This document shows, piece by piece, positions 30,131 to 40,426 of a stretch of DNA of 64,000 nucleotides. This stretch comes from Paenibacillus turpanensis (lineage in GTDB: Bacteria > Bacillota > Bacilli > Paenibacillales > YIM-B00363): NCBI RefSeq assembly GCF_011421635.1, contig NZ_WTLI01000002.1:271850-335849 (forward strand), in the 5' to 3' direction. Position 1 is the first letter of the stretch. Every line of letters starts with the position of its first letter. A program made the position numbers and the translations under genes. The notes under the pieces are model-generated. The model did not search any database. It had not been told where the DNA came from and saw only the letters and a list, made by a program, of their open reading frames with translations.

Positions 30131-30799
30131 ACTGACGAATTTTTGTTCGCCAATAATAAGATGATCAAGCACCTCAATCCCGATAATATCCCCGGCCTCC
30201 ATGAGCCTTTGCGTCATTTGGATATCCTCTGGGCTCGGCGTCGGATCCCCGCTCGGATGGTTATGCGCGCAAATAATCGATGCACATCCCTTCTGAATTG
30301 CCGCCCGGTATACCTCTCTCGGATGAACGATCGAGGCATTGAGGCTGCCGACCGAGAGTGTTTCATGTCCGATGACCGCATTTTTCGTATTCAAAAATAA
30401 ACATACGAAGTGTTCCTTCTGTAAATACCTCATTCGTTCGGTTAATAAATCGGCAGCGTCCTTTGGCGAGCGGATGACCGGCTTTTCCTGCAGCGCGGAA
30501 GCCGCCATCCGGCGTCCCAGCTCGATGCCGGCGAGCAGCTGCACCGCCTTAACCGGGCCCATCCCGTGCAGCGCGGTCAGCTGCTCAAGGCCAAGATCCG
30601 CAAGCTGCCGGATTCCGCCCGCTTCAGCGAGCAGTTTTTGAGCCAAGGCTACCGCACTGTACGACTTTGTTCCCGTACGAAGCAAAATCGCCAAAAGCTC
30701 GGCATGACTAAGTGCCTCCGCTCCAGCTTGAACAAGCCTCTCACGGGGCCGCTCCTCCTCGGGTACATGCTTTAAAGGAATCGAATTACCGCTTGTCAT
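30107..30799 (-). CDS. radC: RadC-family JAB/MPN-domain protein
   Basis: Conserved protein once linked to DNA repair; its real role is unclear. Helix-hairpin-helix region (LADLGLEQLTALHGMGPVKA), then the JAB metalloprotease-like motif HNHPSGDPTPSPEDIQMT with intact metal ligands. ATG at 30799 is chosen because AAAGGGGG precedes it; length 230 is typical. It lies between maf and mreB as in other Bacillales. Confidence 0.95.
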   Translation of the reverse strand: MTSGNSIPLKHVPEEERPRERLVQAGAEALSHAELLAILLRTGTKSYSAVALAQKLLAEAGGIRQLADLGLEQLTALHGMGPVKAVQLLAGIELGRRMAASALQEKPVIRSPKDAADLLTERMRYLQKEHFVCLFLNTKNAVIGHETLSVGSLNASIVHPREVYRAAIQKGCASIICAHNHPSGDPTPSPEDIQMTQRLMEAGDIIGIEVLDHLIIGEQKFVSLKELGLM

Positions 30800-30826
30800 T
30801 ATTATCCCCCTTTGATTGGTCAATAC

Positions 30827-30884
30827 AAAAAGCACACCCCGCACTCTCCCCTCCATAATGGATGGAAAACTGCAAGGTGTGCTT
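30827..30884 (-). terminator. Terminator-like hairpin downstream of maf
   Basis: AAGCACACC and GGTGTGCTT pair across a long, partly self-pairing loop, followed by T on the minus strand. It starts 24 nt past the maf stop. Confidence 0.7.
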
Positions 30885-30907
30885 CACCTGTTATGTATTC
30901 TTATAAA

Positions 30908-31531
30908 TTAAAGCACTTCGAACCCGAAATCAAGCAGCATTTCACTCAGGAGCGATACCGGCAGACCAACGACGTTAAAGAAGTCGCCTTCAATCTTGTC
31001 CACAAGCATCGCGCCCATCCCCTGAATCCCGTATGCCCCCGCTTTATCCATGGGTTCGCCGGTGGCGATGTACCGAGCCAGCTGCTCGTCGCGGAGCGGC
31101 TTCATATAAACCTTCGTTACGCGGTGCTTCACCTTGGCGATGCCTCTAGAGGCGTCCACACAAGCAACCCCGCTGTACACTTCATGCTCGCGTCCCCGAA
31201 GCGCTTGAAGCATACGCAGCGCATCCTCTTTCCCGGATGGCTTGCCCAGCGCCTGTCCGTCAAGAACGACGATCGTATCCGAACCGATAATAAGACTGTC
31301 CGTATCCCCTTGATCCGCGAGATGCTGCCGTACCGCCTCCGCTTTGCGAAGCGAAAGCGATTCAACGATACAGGCCGGAGACATTCCGGGCTCCGTGCTC
31401 TCATCCGTATCCCTAGTCACGATTGTAAATGGAAGCTGAAGCAGCCGAAGCAGCTCCTGCCTGCGCGGAGACGAGGAAGCTAAAACGAGCTTCAAGCTTG
31501 AAGTTGTTGCCATTTCCATCACCCTATCCAT
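30908..31531 (-). CDS. maf: Maf-family nucleotide pyrophosphatase
   Basis: Hydrolyses non-canonical or standard nucleoside triphosphates; in Bacillus Maf affects septation. LVLASSSPRRQELLRLL and GSDTIVVLDGQALGKP are family signatures and the C-terminus is FFNVVGLPVSLL. ATG 31531 has GGAAGG eight bases upstream (207 residues). ATG 31513, with AGGGTG six bases upstream, is equally plausible and gives 201 residues. It partly overlaps no other gene except by its open upstream frame. Confidence 0.94.
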   Translation of the reverse strand: MDRVMEMATTSSLKLVLASSSPRRQELLRLLQLPFTIVTRDTDESTEPGMSPACIVESLSLRKAEAVRQHLADQGDTDSLIIGSDTIVVLDGQALGKPSGKEDALRMLQALRGREHEVYSGVACVDASRGIAKVKHRVTKVYMKPLRDEQLARYIATGEPMDKAGAYGIQGMGAMLVDKIEGDFFNVVGLPVSLLSEMLLDFGFEVL

Positions 31532-31551
31532 TTCCTTTTCCTTCCATATTA

Positions 31552-31794
31552 CTACAGCTTTCGATAAATCCAAAATGCCGCCGCCAAACAGACGAGACCA
31601 ATCAAATTAATTCGTACAAGAAAATGTAAATCGTACGCTAAAAAATTAAAGTTTGCCCGCGGCTGCCACTCGATTTCTGCGTATTTCGTTAAAAACGAAA
31701 GTGCGGGGACGGGCGCCAGCAGCTCCGATAAAATCGTCCCGGTCAGCAGACCAAGCAAAATCACCACAACAAAGGTAATCGTGTTCTTTTTCAT
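31552..31794 (-). CDS. DUF4321-type small membrane protein
   Basis: An 80-residue protein with two membrane segments (about 6-27 and 55-76) and a conserved-looking centre (TKYAEIEWQPRANFNFLAYD). Such proteins sit beside maf in Paenibacillus and clostridia; function unknown. ATG at 31794 has GGGAGAG six bases upstream. It precedes maf by 20 nt, so they are probably co-transcribed, and it diverges from the amidase gene. Confidence 0.75.
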   Translation of the reverse strand: MKKNTITFVVVILLGLLTGTILSELLAPVPALSFLTKYAEIEWQPRANFNFLAYDLHFLVRINLIGLVCLAAAFWIYRKL

Positions 31795-31849
31795 CAAGCT
31801 CTCTCCCATTCTATTAACATGGCTTCGGCTGAGCTGGGCCGCATTCCCT

Positions 31850-31880
31850 ATTATAGAGGATAAAGGTGCTGTAATGGCAA
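31850..31880 (-). promoter_or_regulatory. Weak candidate promoter for DUF4321-maf-radC
   Basis: TTGCCA (31880-31875) and a perfect TATAAT (31855-31850) on the minus strand, but with a long 19-base spacer. Confidence 0.35.
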
Positions 31881-31940
31881 CATTTATAGGATGTTCCTCT
31901 CCCTGCTTCCTAGTAAAATAGTTCGGGGAGGTGGGATTCT

Positions 31941-33344
31941 ATGAAAAGGACTCCGCTTACAGTGCTGTCGGCTGCGTTAGCCGTGTCGATCCTGCTGCCT
32001 GGGACGGCCTCCGCTGCAAAAATCATTATCGATCCCGGTCATGGAGGCAAAGATCCAGGCGCGGTTGGCATAAACGGACTGTATGAAAAAACGGTAAATT
32101 TCGATATATCCAAACGACTCCAAGTAAGCCTTGAAAAAAAAGGACACCAGGTGCTATTAACGAGAACGTCCGATCAAAGCTTATCCTTGAGTGAACGTAT
32201 CCAAATCGTGTCCAGCATGAAGGGCGATATTCTCGTCTCCGTACATGCAAACGCCCATACAACAAAGGATGCCAAAGGCTCTCTCGTGCTATATTACGAT
32301 CACCGTTACCCGCAGAGCAGGTACCCTGCTTCATCGGCGATGATCGATATTTGGGAGGAAAGCCATAAGCTTGCCGAGGCGGTTCAAGGTGCGCTCGTGC
32401 AAAAAGCAGGGACGGTAAACCTCGGAACGGTACCAAGCGCCGCTTATATGGTTCGAATGGGCGATATACCAAGCATTCTCGTCGAAACAGCCTTTCTCTC
32501 AAATCCTTCCGATGCTGCGCTGCTGGCTAACGAAAGCGTACGGCAGCGAATGGCAGAAGGGATTTCCGAAGGAATCGACGCATATTTGCCTGAACCCGAG
32601 CAGCAAGCCAAAAAACCGTCAGCTGAAGGCTCGTCCGGAGCAAAGGGTACGAAGGACAGCGCGTCCTTCAGAGATATGGCCAGCCATTGGGCCAATGATT
32701 CCGTTGTCCGCTTGAAGAAAAGCAGCATTGTCAACGGTGTGGACAGCCGCTTTTTGCCCGAACGCTCCTTAACACGTGCGGAGCTGATCACGATGATGGA
32801 GCGTGCGGAAGCGCTCGAAGATCGTGAAGCGGAGAACGGCGCTGCCGAGGATGCTGCAAGCTCCAAAAAGGCCGTAAAACCCGCGCCGGTCACGATCGAA
32901 TCCGCCCGCTCGAAGCTGCTTCCTTACAAAGACCTTCTGGATAACCATTGGGCTTATAAGCCTCTGTCTGTCGCTGCGCTCACCGGTAAAATCACAGGAT
33001 TTCCGGACGGCTCAATCAAGCCGGACAACACGGTTTCCCGAGCGGAGCTAGCGGTGATCGTTAACCGTTATGTAAACAGCAGAACGGCGAAAAGCCAAAC
33101 TGGCACAGAAGCTTCTTCAACAGCTGCTGCCAAAGCTTCCGGTGTCTTCAAGGACGTGTCTACAGACCACTGGGCAGGCGAAGCCATCGGCCACCTGAAC
33201 CAAATCGGTTTGCTCCGCGGTACGGGTACAGGACGAACCTATGATCCGAGCCGCTTCGTCACCAGAGCGGAAACCGCAGTGGTCATTGATCGCTATTTGA
33301 CTTATTTACAAACCAACGACAAGGCTGCAAAGGAAACGAAATAA
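31941..33344 (+). CDS. N-acetylmuramoyl-L-alanine amidase with three SLH domains
   Basis: Secreted wall hydrolase cutting the bond between MurNAc and the stem peptide. The signal peptide ends about TASAA (residue 26). The Amidase_3 domain (about 27-215) has zinc ligands in DPGHGGKDPG, YEKTVNF and SVHANA and the catalytic Glu in ILVETAFLSN. Three SLH repeats follow (about 235-285, 325-378, 395-450; for example FRDMASHWAND, FKDVSTDHWAG), which attach proteins to secondary wall polymers in S-layer bacteria. GGGAGGTG precedes the ATG. It is rightward, opposite to its neighbours, and converges with the SpoIIB-like gene. Confidence 0.93.
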   Translation: MKRTPLTVLSAALAVSILLPGTASAAKIIIDPGHGGKDPGAVGINGLYEKTVNFDISKRLQVSLEKKGHQVLLTRTSDQSLSLSERIQIVSSMKGDILVSVHANAHTTKDAKGSLVLYYDHRYPQSRYPASSAMIDIWEESHKLAEAVQGALVQKAGTVNLGTVPSAAYMVRMGDIPSILVETAFLSNPSDAALLANESVRQRMAEGISEGIDAYLPEPEQQAKKPSAEGSSGAKGTKDSASFRDMASHWANDSVVRLKKSSIVNGVDSRFLPERSLTRAELITMMERAEALEDREAENGAAEDAASSKKAVKPAPVTIESARSKLLPYKDLLDNHWAYKPLSVAALTGKITGFPDGSIKPDNTVSRAELAVIVNRYVNSRTAKSQTGTEASSTAAAKASGVFKDVSTDHWAGEAIGHLNQIGLLRGTGTGRTYDPSRFVTRAETAVVIDRYLTYLQTNDKAAKETK

Positions 33345-33394
33345 GAAAAAAAGCTTATGCCCCTTTCAAGAAAACGGGACGTAAGCTTTTTTTT
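33345..33394. terminator. Bidirectional terminator between amidase and SpoIIB-like gene
   Basis: AAAAAAAGCTTA and TAAGCTTTTTTTT flank an inner CCC/GGG pairing. It has T-runs on both strands and serves both convergent genes. Confidence 0.88.
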
Positions 33395-33401
33395 ACTATT
33401 A

Positions 33402-34763
33402 TTATTGAACTGCCGCAGCTGAAAGCAGTGTCTTCTGTGCAATCATCGCATCCATAGATGCGCTTTGCGCCTGCCATAAGTAGGCAGCGTTCGGCTGCTT
33501 CGCGTATTCTTCCATGGAGCGAACGGCCGTATTCATCGCATTGCCGATCGCCTTTACCTGCTCCGCTTGTGCCGGGGCGGCCCCCTCACTCATTTTAGCT
33601 GCTGCTGTGTTAAAGCTTTGATGCGCGCTCTTCACCTTTTCCACTGTGCCGTCCGCAAGCTTGGAGGTCGCCCCGGTGTCCAAATGCAGCGCCGTTAATG
33701 CACCGATCATATCCGCTAAACTTTGCAGCTGGGCAAAAAATGCTTTTGGCGCATCGGCATTCGCTCCACTCCACTGGATTTGTGCCACAGCGGGGATTTC
33801 AAGCGGTTTGATGAATACTTCAAACTGCTCCTTTTGCAGCAAACGGCTTAAAGCCAAAGCCTGATCGCGATCCTTCGTCATGCCGGCGTAAACGAAATAT
33901 TTGTTATCCTCCTGATAAACGGAGGCGGCAAGACCTTTTTTCTTTAGGGCATCGACGGCGTTTTGCGCGCCCTGCTGCTCAGAGAATACGCCGTTTTGGA
34001 GAACGACATAGCTAGCTGCCTGCACCGCAGCCGCAACCGCCGGTCCCGACACTTCTGTTCCATTCGAGGAAACGGCAGCTCCGGCCGTAACCGCCCCTGC
34101 TTCACCCGCAACGCCTGTTCGTGCAGGGTCGCCGCTAACCACTTCTAATGTATCCGATCCGGTGAACAGCTGTAGAGCCAAGCTGCCGATAGCAAGTCCG
34201 GTAACAACGGCCCCCGTGACGGAAATGACGACTCGCAGCCACGGCACATCGCTCCGCTTTCGATAGCTCGCACTGCGCGAAGTTCGGCCACTTTCCTCCC
34301 CCATGTATGAGCTCCATGTGCCGTACCCTTCTAGAACGGGTCCCCGATCCATGGATTCGTTAGATCTTCGTGGCTGCTCGAACGTTTCCGGCTCCGGGTC
34401 GGAATTCCGGATCATTCGCTCCACCCGCTCCGTCTCCGGATCAATCGGCGTGCTCCACGCGCTGTAATCGTTTAGAAATGGATTAAGCTCGGCGGAATGG
34501 TTGAAGTCCCTTCCTCGGTTCGTCGACGTCGTTACTTCCTTTTCCGACTGGAAACCGCCGACCTCCGGGCTGCCGCCCCGAACCGTAACCCCCGATTCCC
34601 CGGGCACTTCCCAATGGTCTATCGATGAGGGCCATTCATCAGGCGCCGCCTGCACCGGCTCCTGCTCCGGTTCCACGCGATAATCCTCACGGCTCAACGG
34701 AATAATCGATTTATGGTTCTCTCTTGCAGGGTCCAGCTTGATTGTCATTCTCGCTTTGCTCAT
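33402..34763 (-). CDS. spoIIB: SpoIIB-like SPOR-domain membrane protein
   Basis: The 453-residue protein has a cytoplasmic N-terminus (MSKARMTIKLDPARE...), one membrane segment (VVISVTGAVVTGLAIGSLAL, about 178-200) and an external SPOR domain at about 245-325 (YVVLQNGVFSEQQGAQNAVD, YFVYAGMTKDRDQALALS), which would bind denuded glycan strands. A helical C-terminal region of unknown role follows. SpoIIB in Bacillus has the same plan and lies near maf and folC. It is longer than B. subtilis SpoIIB, so the name is tentative. AAGGGAG is nine bases before the ATG. Confidence 0.68.
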   Translation of the reverse strand: MSKARMTIKLDPARENHKSIIPLSREDYRVEPEQEPVQAAPDEWPSSIDHWEVPGESGVTVRGGSPEVGGFQSEKEVTTSTNRGRDFNHSAELNPFLNDYSAWSTPIDPETERVERMIRNSDPEPETFEQPRRSNESMDRGPVLEGYGTWSSYMGEESGRTSRSASYRKRSDVPWLRVVISVTGAVVTGLAIGSLALQLFTGSDTLEVVSGDPARTGVAGEAGAVTAGAAVSSNGTEVSGPAVAAAVQAASYVVLQNGVFSEQQGAQNAVDALKKKGLAASVYQEDNKYFVYAGMTKDRDQALALSRLLQKEQFEVFIKPLEIPAVAQIQWSGANADAPKAFFAQLQSLADMIGALTALHLDTGATSKLADGTVEKVKSAHQSFNTAAAKMSEGAAPAQAEQVKAIGNAMNTAVRSMEEYAKQPNAAYLWQAQSASMDAMIAQKTLLSAAAVQ

Positions 34764-34834
34764 TGCGATCCGCTCCCTTGTCCTTCATTTCTATCATCTC
34801 TATGATAGAAAATGAGAGAATAGAACAAGCCCCA

Positions 34835-34877
34835 TAAAAAAAGCCTATGCCGGATCCGAGGATTCCTGCACAGGCTT
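34835..34877 (-). terminator. Intrinsic terminator downstream of murC
   Basis: A ten-bp AAGCCTGTGC/GCATAGGCTT stem (one G-T pair) is followed by seven T on the minus strand, about 20 nt past the murC stop. Confidence 0.88.
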
Positions 34878-34898
34878 ACTTAACGGTAACGCGAGACA

Positions 34899-36278
34899 CT
34901 AAGCAAATCGCTCCGGCAGCCTTTTGGCCAGCTCATAAGCTGTTTTCCAAATATCCCCTGCCCCCATCGTTAGAACCAAGTCACCGCTCTTCGTGTCATG
35001 CATCAAATGCTCCAGCACTTCTTCCTTCGTCGAAATGTACTTCACATTGGCATTACTGTTTAGGCGGATTAGATCAACCAGCCGCTGCGAGCTGACGCCT
35101 TCAATTTGCTGCTCTCCGGCGGGTGAGAATATATCCGTGATGATGACCTCGTCCGCATCCGCGAACGCACGGCTGAACGAATCAAGCAGGAAGAACGTTC
35201 GCGTATAGCGTTGCGGCTGAAAAACGGCGATGATCTTTTTACCCGTCGCTTTCGCAGCCACAATTGTGGCTTGGATTTCCGTCGGATGATGCGCATAATC
35301 GTCGATCACCAAAATATCGTTAACCTCACCCAGCACCTGGAAGCGGCGCTTGGCCCCGCGGAACTCCTTGATTGCCTCCGCAACCGCCGCAAAGGATACG
35401 CCCGCCTCAAGGCAAACAATGAGAGTAGCCAGCGCATTCAGCACGTTATGACGGCCCGGTACGGACAGCTCCAACCTGCCTAGAACGCCTTCACGGCTTC
35501 TCACATCAAACGATACCCGGCGGTCGCCAAGTTCAATATTTTCCGCAACATAGTCCGCATCGCTGGTAATGCCGTAGGTAACAACCTCCGAGCGAATTCC
35601 GGACAGCATTTCTTGTAAGTATGGATCGTCTAAACAGACGACTGCCTTTCCGCCATCCTTCACTTGGCTTAAAAATTTACGATAAGCTTCCTTCAAATTT
35701 TCAAAATTCCCGTCGTAATTTTCCAAGTGATCGGCTTCAATATTGGTCACGATCCCGAGTGTTGGGTGGTACTGGAGGAACGAGCCATCGCTCTCATCCG
35801 CCTCGGCAACGACGTACTCCCCTTTGCCCGCTTTCGCATTGCTGCCGACATTCATAATTTCCCCGCCGATAATAAAAGTCGGATCCATTCCCGTTTCTTC
35901 CATCACCAGCGCAATCATCGAAGAGGTCGTCGTTTTTCCGTGAGCGCCTGCTACGGCTATGCCCTTCTTCTGATCCATCAGCCGGGCCAGCATTTGCGAG
36001 CGATGAATGATCGGAATATTCATTTGCTGCGCAGCCGCCATTTCTACATTATCCTTGGAAAGGGCTGTAGAATAGACGACTAGATCGGCGCCCTGAACAT
36101 TCCGCTCGTGGTGTCCTATATATACACCGGCGCCTTTGGCCGTAAGTTTCTCCGTCAGCTCCTGCTGAGCGACGTCCGAACCCGTAACCCGGTACCCCAT
36201 TTCCAGCATCACACGGGCGATGGCACTCATTCCATACCCGCCGATGCCGATAAAATGAACATGCTCCAGAGAACTCAA
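34899..36278 (-). CDS. murC: UDP-N-acetylmuramate-L-alanine ligase
   Basis: Adds the first amino acid to the peptidoglycan precursor. The N-terminal Rossmann region HFIGIGGYGMSAIARVM, the ATP loop GAHGKTTTSSMIAL, the DDYAHHPTEI motif and LVLTMGAGDIWK are visible; length 459. The start is TTG (36278), seven bases after the folC stop, because the HFIGIGG motif lies so close to the N-terminus. The nearby Shine-Dalgarno match is weak (GGATGG). It is inserted next to folC, unlike in B. subtilis. Confidence 0.96.
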   Translation of the reverse strand: MSSLEHVHFIGIGGYGMSAIARVMLEMGYRVTGSDVAQQELTEKLTAKGAGVYIGHHERNVQGADLVVYSTALSKDNVEMAAAQQMNIPIIHRSQMLARLMDQKKGIAVAGAHGKTTTSSMIALVMEETGMDPTFIIGGEIMNVGSNAKAGKGEYVVAEADESDGSFLQYHPTLGIVTNIEADHLENYDGNFENLKEAYRKFLSQVKDGGKAVVCLDDPYLQEMLSGIRSEVVTYGITSDADYVAENIELGDRRVSFDVRSREGVLGRLELSVPGRHNVLNALATLIVCLEAGVSFAAVAEAIKEFRGAKRRFQVLGEVNDILVIDDYAHHPTEIQATIVAAKATGKKIIAVFQPQRYTRTFFLLDSFSRAFADADEVIITDIFSPAGEQQIEGVSSQRLVDLIRLNSNANVKYISTKEEVLEHLMHDTKSGDLVLTMGAGDIWKTAYELAKRLPERFA

Positions 36279-36285
36279 GGCCCCG

Positions 36286-37662
36286 TCACCATCCTTTGTC
36301 AGTATCCGTCAGCTTCATCAGCTGCGCACGCACATCGGAAATTAAATAAAGAGATCCGGAGATCACTGCCAAGTCTCCAGATTCCGCACGATCTAGCAGT
36401 TGTTCCAACGCACGGCTCCACTCCGGTTCACAGAAAAGCTCAGCGGCAGCGCCAGTTTCGGCTTTCAGCTCCGAAGCTACCCGAAAAAGCTCCTCCGCCT
36501 CTAATTTCTTGCGGAAATCGGGCTCAGTAAATAAGATCGAATTCGCTATAGGTAGTATATGCTGCAAATAATCTTTATGATTCTTAGTTGAAAGCATTCC
36601 GATCAATAGATGCAGCTTTTTATACGTGTAAACCTTCTTTAATGCGTCCGCTAATGCCGCGGCCCCCTCCGGATTATGGGCGCCGTCAAGGAGGACCTGC
36701 AATCCTGGGCGGTCAGCAAGCTCTATCGCCTCTAATCTGCCCAGCCAGCTCGTTTCACGGAACGCCTGAAGCAGGTCTTCCGGATCAAGCAGCGCGGCAT
36801 AGTATTGGCGCAGCACCTCCAGCGTCATTAATGCCGCGGCGGCATTTTTCACCTGGTGCTCCCCGTTCATCGTGAGGGTCATATCGGGAAGCTTACGAAA
36901 CGGTCCGTCGAAATGGAACACCTGCTTATTTTTCTGCACCTCTCCGACCTCGACCTCAAAATCCTCACCTAGAACATACAGCTTCGATTTACGCTGCTCC
37001 GCAGTTTCGCGAAACACCTGAAGCGCCTCCGGATGCTCGGCGGTCGTCACCACCGGCACGCCCGGCTTAATAATGCCGGCCTTTTCCGCAGCAATCTCCG
37101 CAATTGTCTCCCCTAGTACATCCGTATGATCGAAACCTACATTCGTGATAACCGAAACGACTGGAGTTACGATATTTGTAGAGTCGAGCCTTCCGCCAAG
37201 CCCTGTTTCCCAGACGACAAAATCAGGGTAAGACACGGTTGCAAAATAAATAAGCGCGGCAGCTGTTGTAACCTCGAACATCGTTGGAGAGCCAATATCC
37301 GACCCTTCCATTTCATCGGCAACAGGCTTTAAGCGATTTGCAATGTTGAGCAGGTCCTCATCCGCCAAGTCTACTCCATTATGCTGAATCCGATCCGTAA
37401 ACCGGGTTAAATAAGGAGAGGTGAAGGTGCCGACATCGTATCCGGCCTGCATAAGCGCCCGCGTTAAATAGGCGCAGGTCGAGCCCTTGCCGTTCGTCCC
37501 GGCGACGTGAATAAACTTCAGCCGACGCTCCGGATTCCCGAACCGCTCCATCATATACTCCATCCGCTTTAATCCCGGCTTGGGGCCAAAGGCAATCAGC
37601 CCTTTGATCCAGCTGATTGCCTCCTCCGCATTCGCGAACGGGGCATTTGTATTTGGCTCCAT
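36286..37662 (-). CDS. folC: Folylpolyglutamate/dihydrofolate synthase
   Basis: Adds glutamates to folates, and in many bacteria makes dihydrofolate. The ATP loop is HVAGTNGKGSTCAYL, followed by TSPYLTRFTDRI, WETGLGGRLDSTN and LLDGAHNPEGA; 458 residues from the ATG near 37662. That ATG has GGAGGG about seven bases upstream; the in-frame alternative directly after valS has none. It follows valS, as in Bacillus. Confidence 0.95.
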   Translation of the reverse strand: MEPNTNAPFANAEEAISWIKGLIAFGPKPGLKRMEYMMERFGNPERRLKFIHVAGTNGKGSTCAYLTRALMQAGYDVGTFTSPYLTRFTDRIQHNGVDLADEDLLNIANRLKPVADEMEGSDIGSPTMFEVTTAAALIYFATVSYPDFVVWETGLGGRLDSTNIVTPVVSVITNVGFDHTDVLGETIAEIAAEKAGIIKPGVPVVTTAEHPEALQVFRETAEQRKSKLYVLGEDFEVEVGEVQKNKQVFHFDGPFRKLPDMTLTMNGEHQVKNAAAALMTLEVLRQYYAALLDPEDLLQAFRETSWLGRLEAIELADRPGLQVLLDGAHNPEGAAALADALKKVYTYKKLHLLIGMLSTKNHKDYLQHILPIANSILFTEPDFRKKLEAEELFRVASELKAETGAAAELFCEPEWSRALEQLLDRAESGDLAVISGSLYLISDVRAQLMKLTDTDKGW

Positions 37663-37683
37663 TTCGATTCCCTCCGTCCCCAA

Positions 37684-40356
37684 TTAGCTTTTCAGCTCCG
37701 CGATGCGCGCAAGCACCTTGTCGCGTTTATCGATGTAGTCCTCGCGCTTGCGGCGTTCTTCTTCGATAACGGCAGCCGGAGCCTTCGCCACGAAGCCTTC
37801 GTTCGCCAGCTTCTTGTCGATGCGCTCTACCTCGCCGTTCAGCGTAGCCAGCTCCTTCTCAAGTCGGCCAACCTCTTGAGCAATATCGATGAGTCCAGCC
37901 AGAGGCAGGAACAGCTCTGCTCCGGTCACAACGGCGGTCATCGCTTTTTCCGGCGGAGCCATGCTTGCAGCGATATCCAGCTTCGACGTTCCGCAGAAGC
38001 GCTCGATATAATGACGGTTGCGTGTCAATACAGCACTAATTTCCTCGCTGCCGGGCTTCACCGCGAGCTCAACCTTCTTGCTCATCGGCACGTTCACTTC
38101 CGCCCTGATGTTCCGCACGGCGCGGATGACGTCCATGAGCAGCTCCATTTCCTTTACGGCCGCGTCGGCTTCGAAACGTGCTTCATAAACCGGCCACTTC
38201 GCCAGTGTAATCGTCTCGCCTTGATGCGGCAGATGCTGCCAAATTTCTTCACTGATAAACGGCATAAAAGGATGGATCAGGCGCATCGTTTGGTCCAGCA
38301 CATACGAGAGCACCGACTGAGTCGTCTTTTTCGCTTCCGCATCCGTACCGTACAGACTGAGCTTGGCAAATTCGATATACCAATCGCACAGATCATCCCA
38401 AATAAAGTTGTATAAAACACGGCCGGTTTCACCGAATTCATAGCTGTCGATTAAACGAGTGACTTCGCGAGCCGTTTCATTAAGACGATGCAAAATCCAG
38501 CGGTCCGCGGTATTCATCTTGTCCGTATCAAGCTGGATATCTTCAGCGGTAAAGTCCTGCAGATTCATCAGCGCAAAGCGGGATGCATTCCATATCTTAT
38601 TCGCAAAGTTGCGCGCCTGCTCGACCCGCTCCCAACGGAAGCGCAAATCCTGTCCCGGAGTGATGCCGGTAGACAGCATAAAGCGCATCGCATCCGCGCC
38701 GTACTTCTCAATAACCTCAAGCGGATCGACCCCGTTGCCGAGCGACTTGGACATCTTACGTCCTTCGGAGTCGCGGACAAGACCGTGGATCAGCACATCC
38801 TTAAACGGATTCTGGTCCGTAAACTCCAGAGCCGTGAAAATCATCCGTGCGACCCAGAAGAAAATAATATCGTAGCCCGTAACGAGCACATCCGTAGGAT
38901 AAAACCGCTTGAAGTCCTCCGACTGCTCATTCGGCCAGCCAAGCGTGGAGAACGGCCACAGGCCGGAGCTGAACCATGTATCGAGCACATCATTATCCTG
39001 CTGGATCGAGGCGCTGCCGCAGTGCTTACATGCCGACGGATCGCTGGATGCTACCGTCATGCCGCCGCAGCTTTCGCAGTACCAAGCCGGGATACGGTGC
39101 CCCCACCACAGCTGGCGGGAGATACACCAATCGCGAATATTTTCGATCCAGTGCAGGTACGTCTTCTCGAAGCGGTCCGGTACAAAGCGGACGCCCTGCC
39201 CCGACTTCTGCACTTCAATGGCACGATCGGCCAGCGGCTGCATTTTGACGAACCACTGCGTGGACAGGTAGGGCTCAACAACCGCGCCGCTGCGCTCGCT
39301 GTGGCCGACCTGATGCGTATGCTCCTCAATGCGAAGCAGCACGCCTTGTTCCTTCATGTCCGCAACGATCTGCTTGCGGCAGTCGAAGCGATCCATGCCG
39401 GCGTACTTGCCGGCCGCATCGTTCATCTTGCCGCTCTCGTCCATCACGAGGATTTGCGGCAGATCATGACGCAGCCCGACCTCAAAGTCGTTCGGGTCGT
39501 GAGCCGGCGTAATTTTTACCGCGCCGCTGCCGAACTCCTTATCGACATACTCATCTGCAATAACCGGAATTTCCCGCCCGATAATCGGGAGAACGAGCAT
39601 CTTGCCGATCATATGCTTGTAACGCTCATCCTCCGGATGAACCGCTACCGCCGTATCGCCCAGCATCGTCTCTGGACGCGTCGTCGCCACCACAATGTGG
39701 CCGCTGCCATCCTTAAGCGGATACTGCAAATGATAAAGCGCGCCTTGAACCTCTTTGTACTCTACTTCAATATCCGACAAAGCGGTGCGGGCAGCCGGGT
39801 CCCAGTTAATAATTTTGTTGCCGCGGTAAATCAAGCCCTTTTCATATAAACGGACAAACACTTCGCGAACCGCCTGGGAAAGCCCTTCGTCCATCGTAAA
39901 GCGCTCGCGGGAATAATCCAGCGAGAAGCCCATTTTCGACCATTGCTCATGGATCGTTTTCTGCGAATATTCCTTCCAATCCCAAACCTTCTCCAAAAAT
40001 TTCTCGCGGCCAAGATCATAACGGCTTACGCCTTCCTCGCGCAGTTTCTGTTCCACCTTCGCCTGCGTAGCGATTCCGGCATGATCCGTTCCCGGCAGCC
40101 AGAGGGCGTCGTAGCCCTGCATGCGCTTAGCGCGGACCATGATGTCCTGCAGCGTAAAATCGAGCGCATGCCCGATATGAAGCACACCGGTTACGTTCGG
40201 CGGCGGAATGACGATCGTGTACGTTTCTGCGTCGGTACGGCTACCGGCCTTAAAAAAACCATTATTCAGCCAGTATTCCGTCCATTTGCGCTCTGCTTCT
40301 TTGGGTTCGTAGGTTGTCGGCATCGTTAAGCCGTTTTGTGCATTTGCTTCGGTCAT
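37684..40356 (-). CDS. valS: Valyl-tRNA synthetase
   Basis: Charges tRNA-Val. Class I signatures [17 protein letters not shown] (HIGH) and [12 protein letters not shown] (KMSKS) are present, the editing domain is in the middle, and a C-terminal coiled-coil arm has [19 protein letters not shown]; length 890. GGAGG lies 11 bases before the ATG at 40356. A second ATG at residue 12 is possible. It is controlled by an upstream T-box. Confidence 0.98.
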   Translation of the reverse strand: MTEANAQNGLTMPTTYEPKEAERKWTEYWLNNGFFKAGSRTDAETYTIVIPPPNVTGVLHIGHALDFTLQDIMVRAKRMQGYDALWLPGTDHAGIATQAKVEQKLREEGVSRYDLGREKFLEKVWDWKEYSQKTIHEQWSKMGFSLDYSRERFTMDEGLSQAVREVFVRLYEKGLIYRGNKIINWDPAARTALSDIEVEYKEVQGALYHLQYPLKDGSGHIVVATTRPETMLGDTAVAVHPEDERYKHMIGKMLVLPIIGREIPVIADEYVDKEFGSGAVKITPAHDPNDFEVGLRHDLPQILVMDESGKMNDAAGKYAGMDRFDCRKQIVADMKEQGVLLRIEEHTHQVGHSERSGAVVEPYLSTQWFVKMQPLADRAIEVQKSGQGVRFVPDRFEKTYLHWIENIRDWCISRQLWWGHRIPAWYCESCGGMTVASSDPSACKHCGSASIQQDNDVLDTWFSSGLWPFSTLGWPNEQSEDFKRFYPTDVLVTGYDIIFFWVARMIFTALEFTDQNPFKDVLIHGLVRDSEGRKMSKSLGNGVDPLEVIEKYGADAMRFMLSTGITPGQDLRFRWERVEQARNFANKIWNASRFALMNLQDFTAEDIQLDTDKMNTADRWILHRLNETAREVTRLIDSYEFGETGRVLYNFIWDDLCDWYIEFAKLSLYGTDAEAKKTTQSVLSYVLDQTMRLIHPFMPFISEEIWQHLPHQGETITLAKWPVYEARFEADAAVKEMELLMDVIRAVRNIRAEVNVPMSKKVELAVKPGSEEISAVLTRNRHYIERFCGTSKLDIAASMAPPEKAMTAVVTGAELFLPLAGLIDIAQEVGRLEKELATLNGEVERIDKKLANEGFVAKAPAAVIEEERRKREDYIDKRDKVLARIAELKS

Positions 40357-40392
40357 CGGAAAATCATCCTCCAGCTTTAATCAGTTTACAAC

Positions 40393-40426
40393 AAAAAAAG
40401 CCCTCCGTCCTCAAAGGACGAAAGGC
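40393..40426 (-). terminator. T-box terminator ahead of valS
   Basis: A 12-bp GC-rich hairpin (GCCTTTCGTCCT, TTG loop, AGGACGGAGGGC) is followed by seven T on the minus strand. It is the attenuator half of the T-box switch. Confidence 0.93.

Noticed and set aside
38488..39849. 453-codon rightward open frame inside valS
   Set aside because: Antisense to an unmistakable valS; no ribosome site or recognisable domain.
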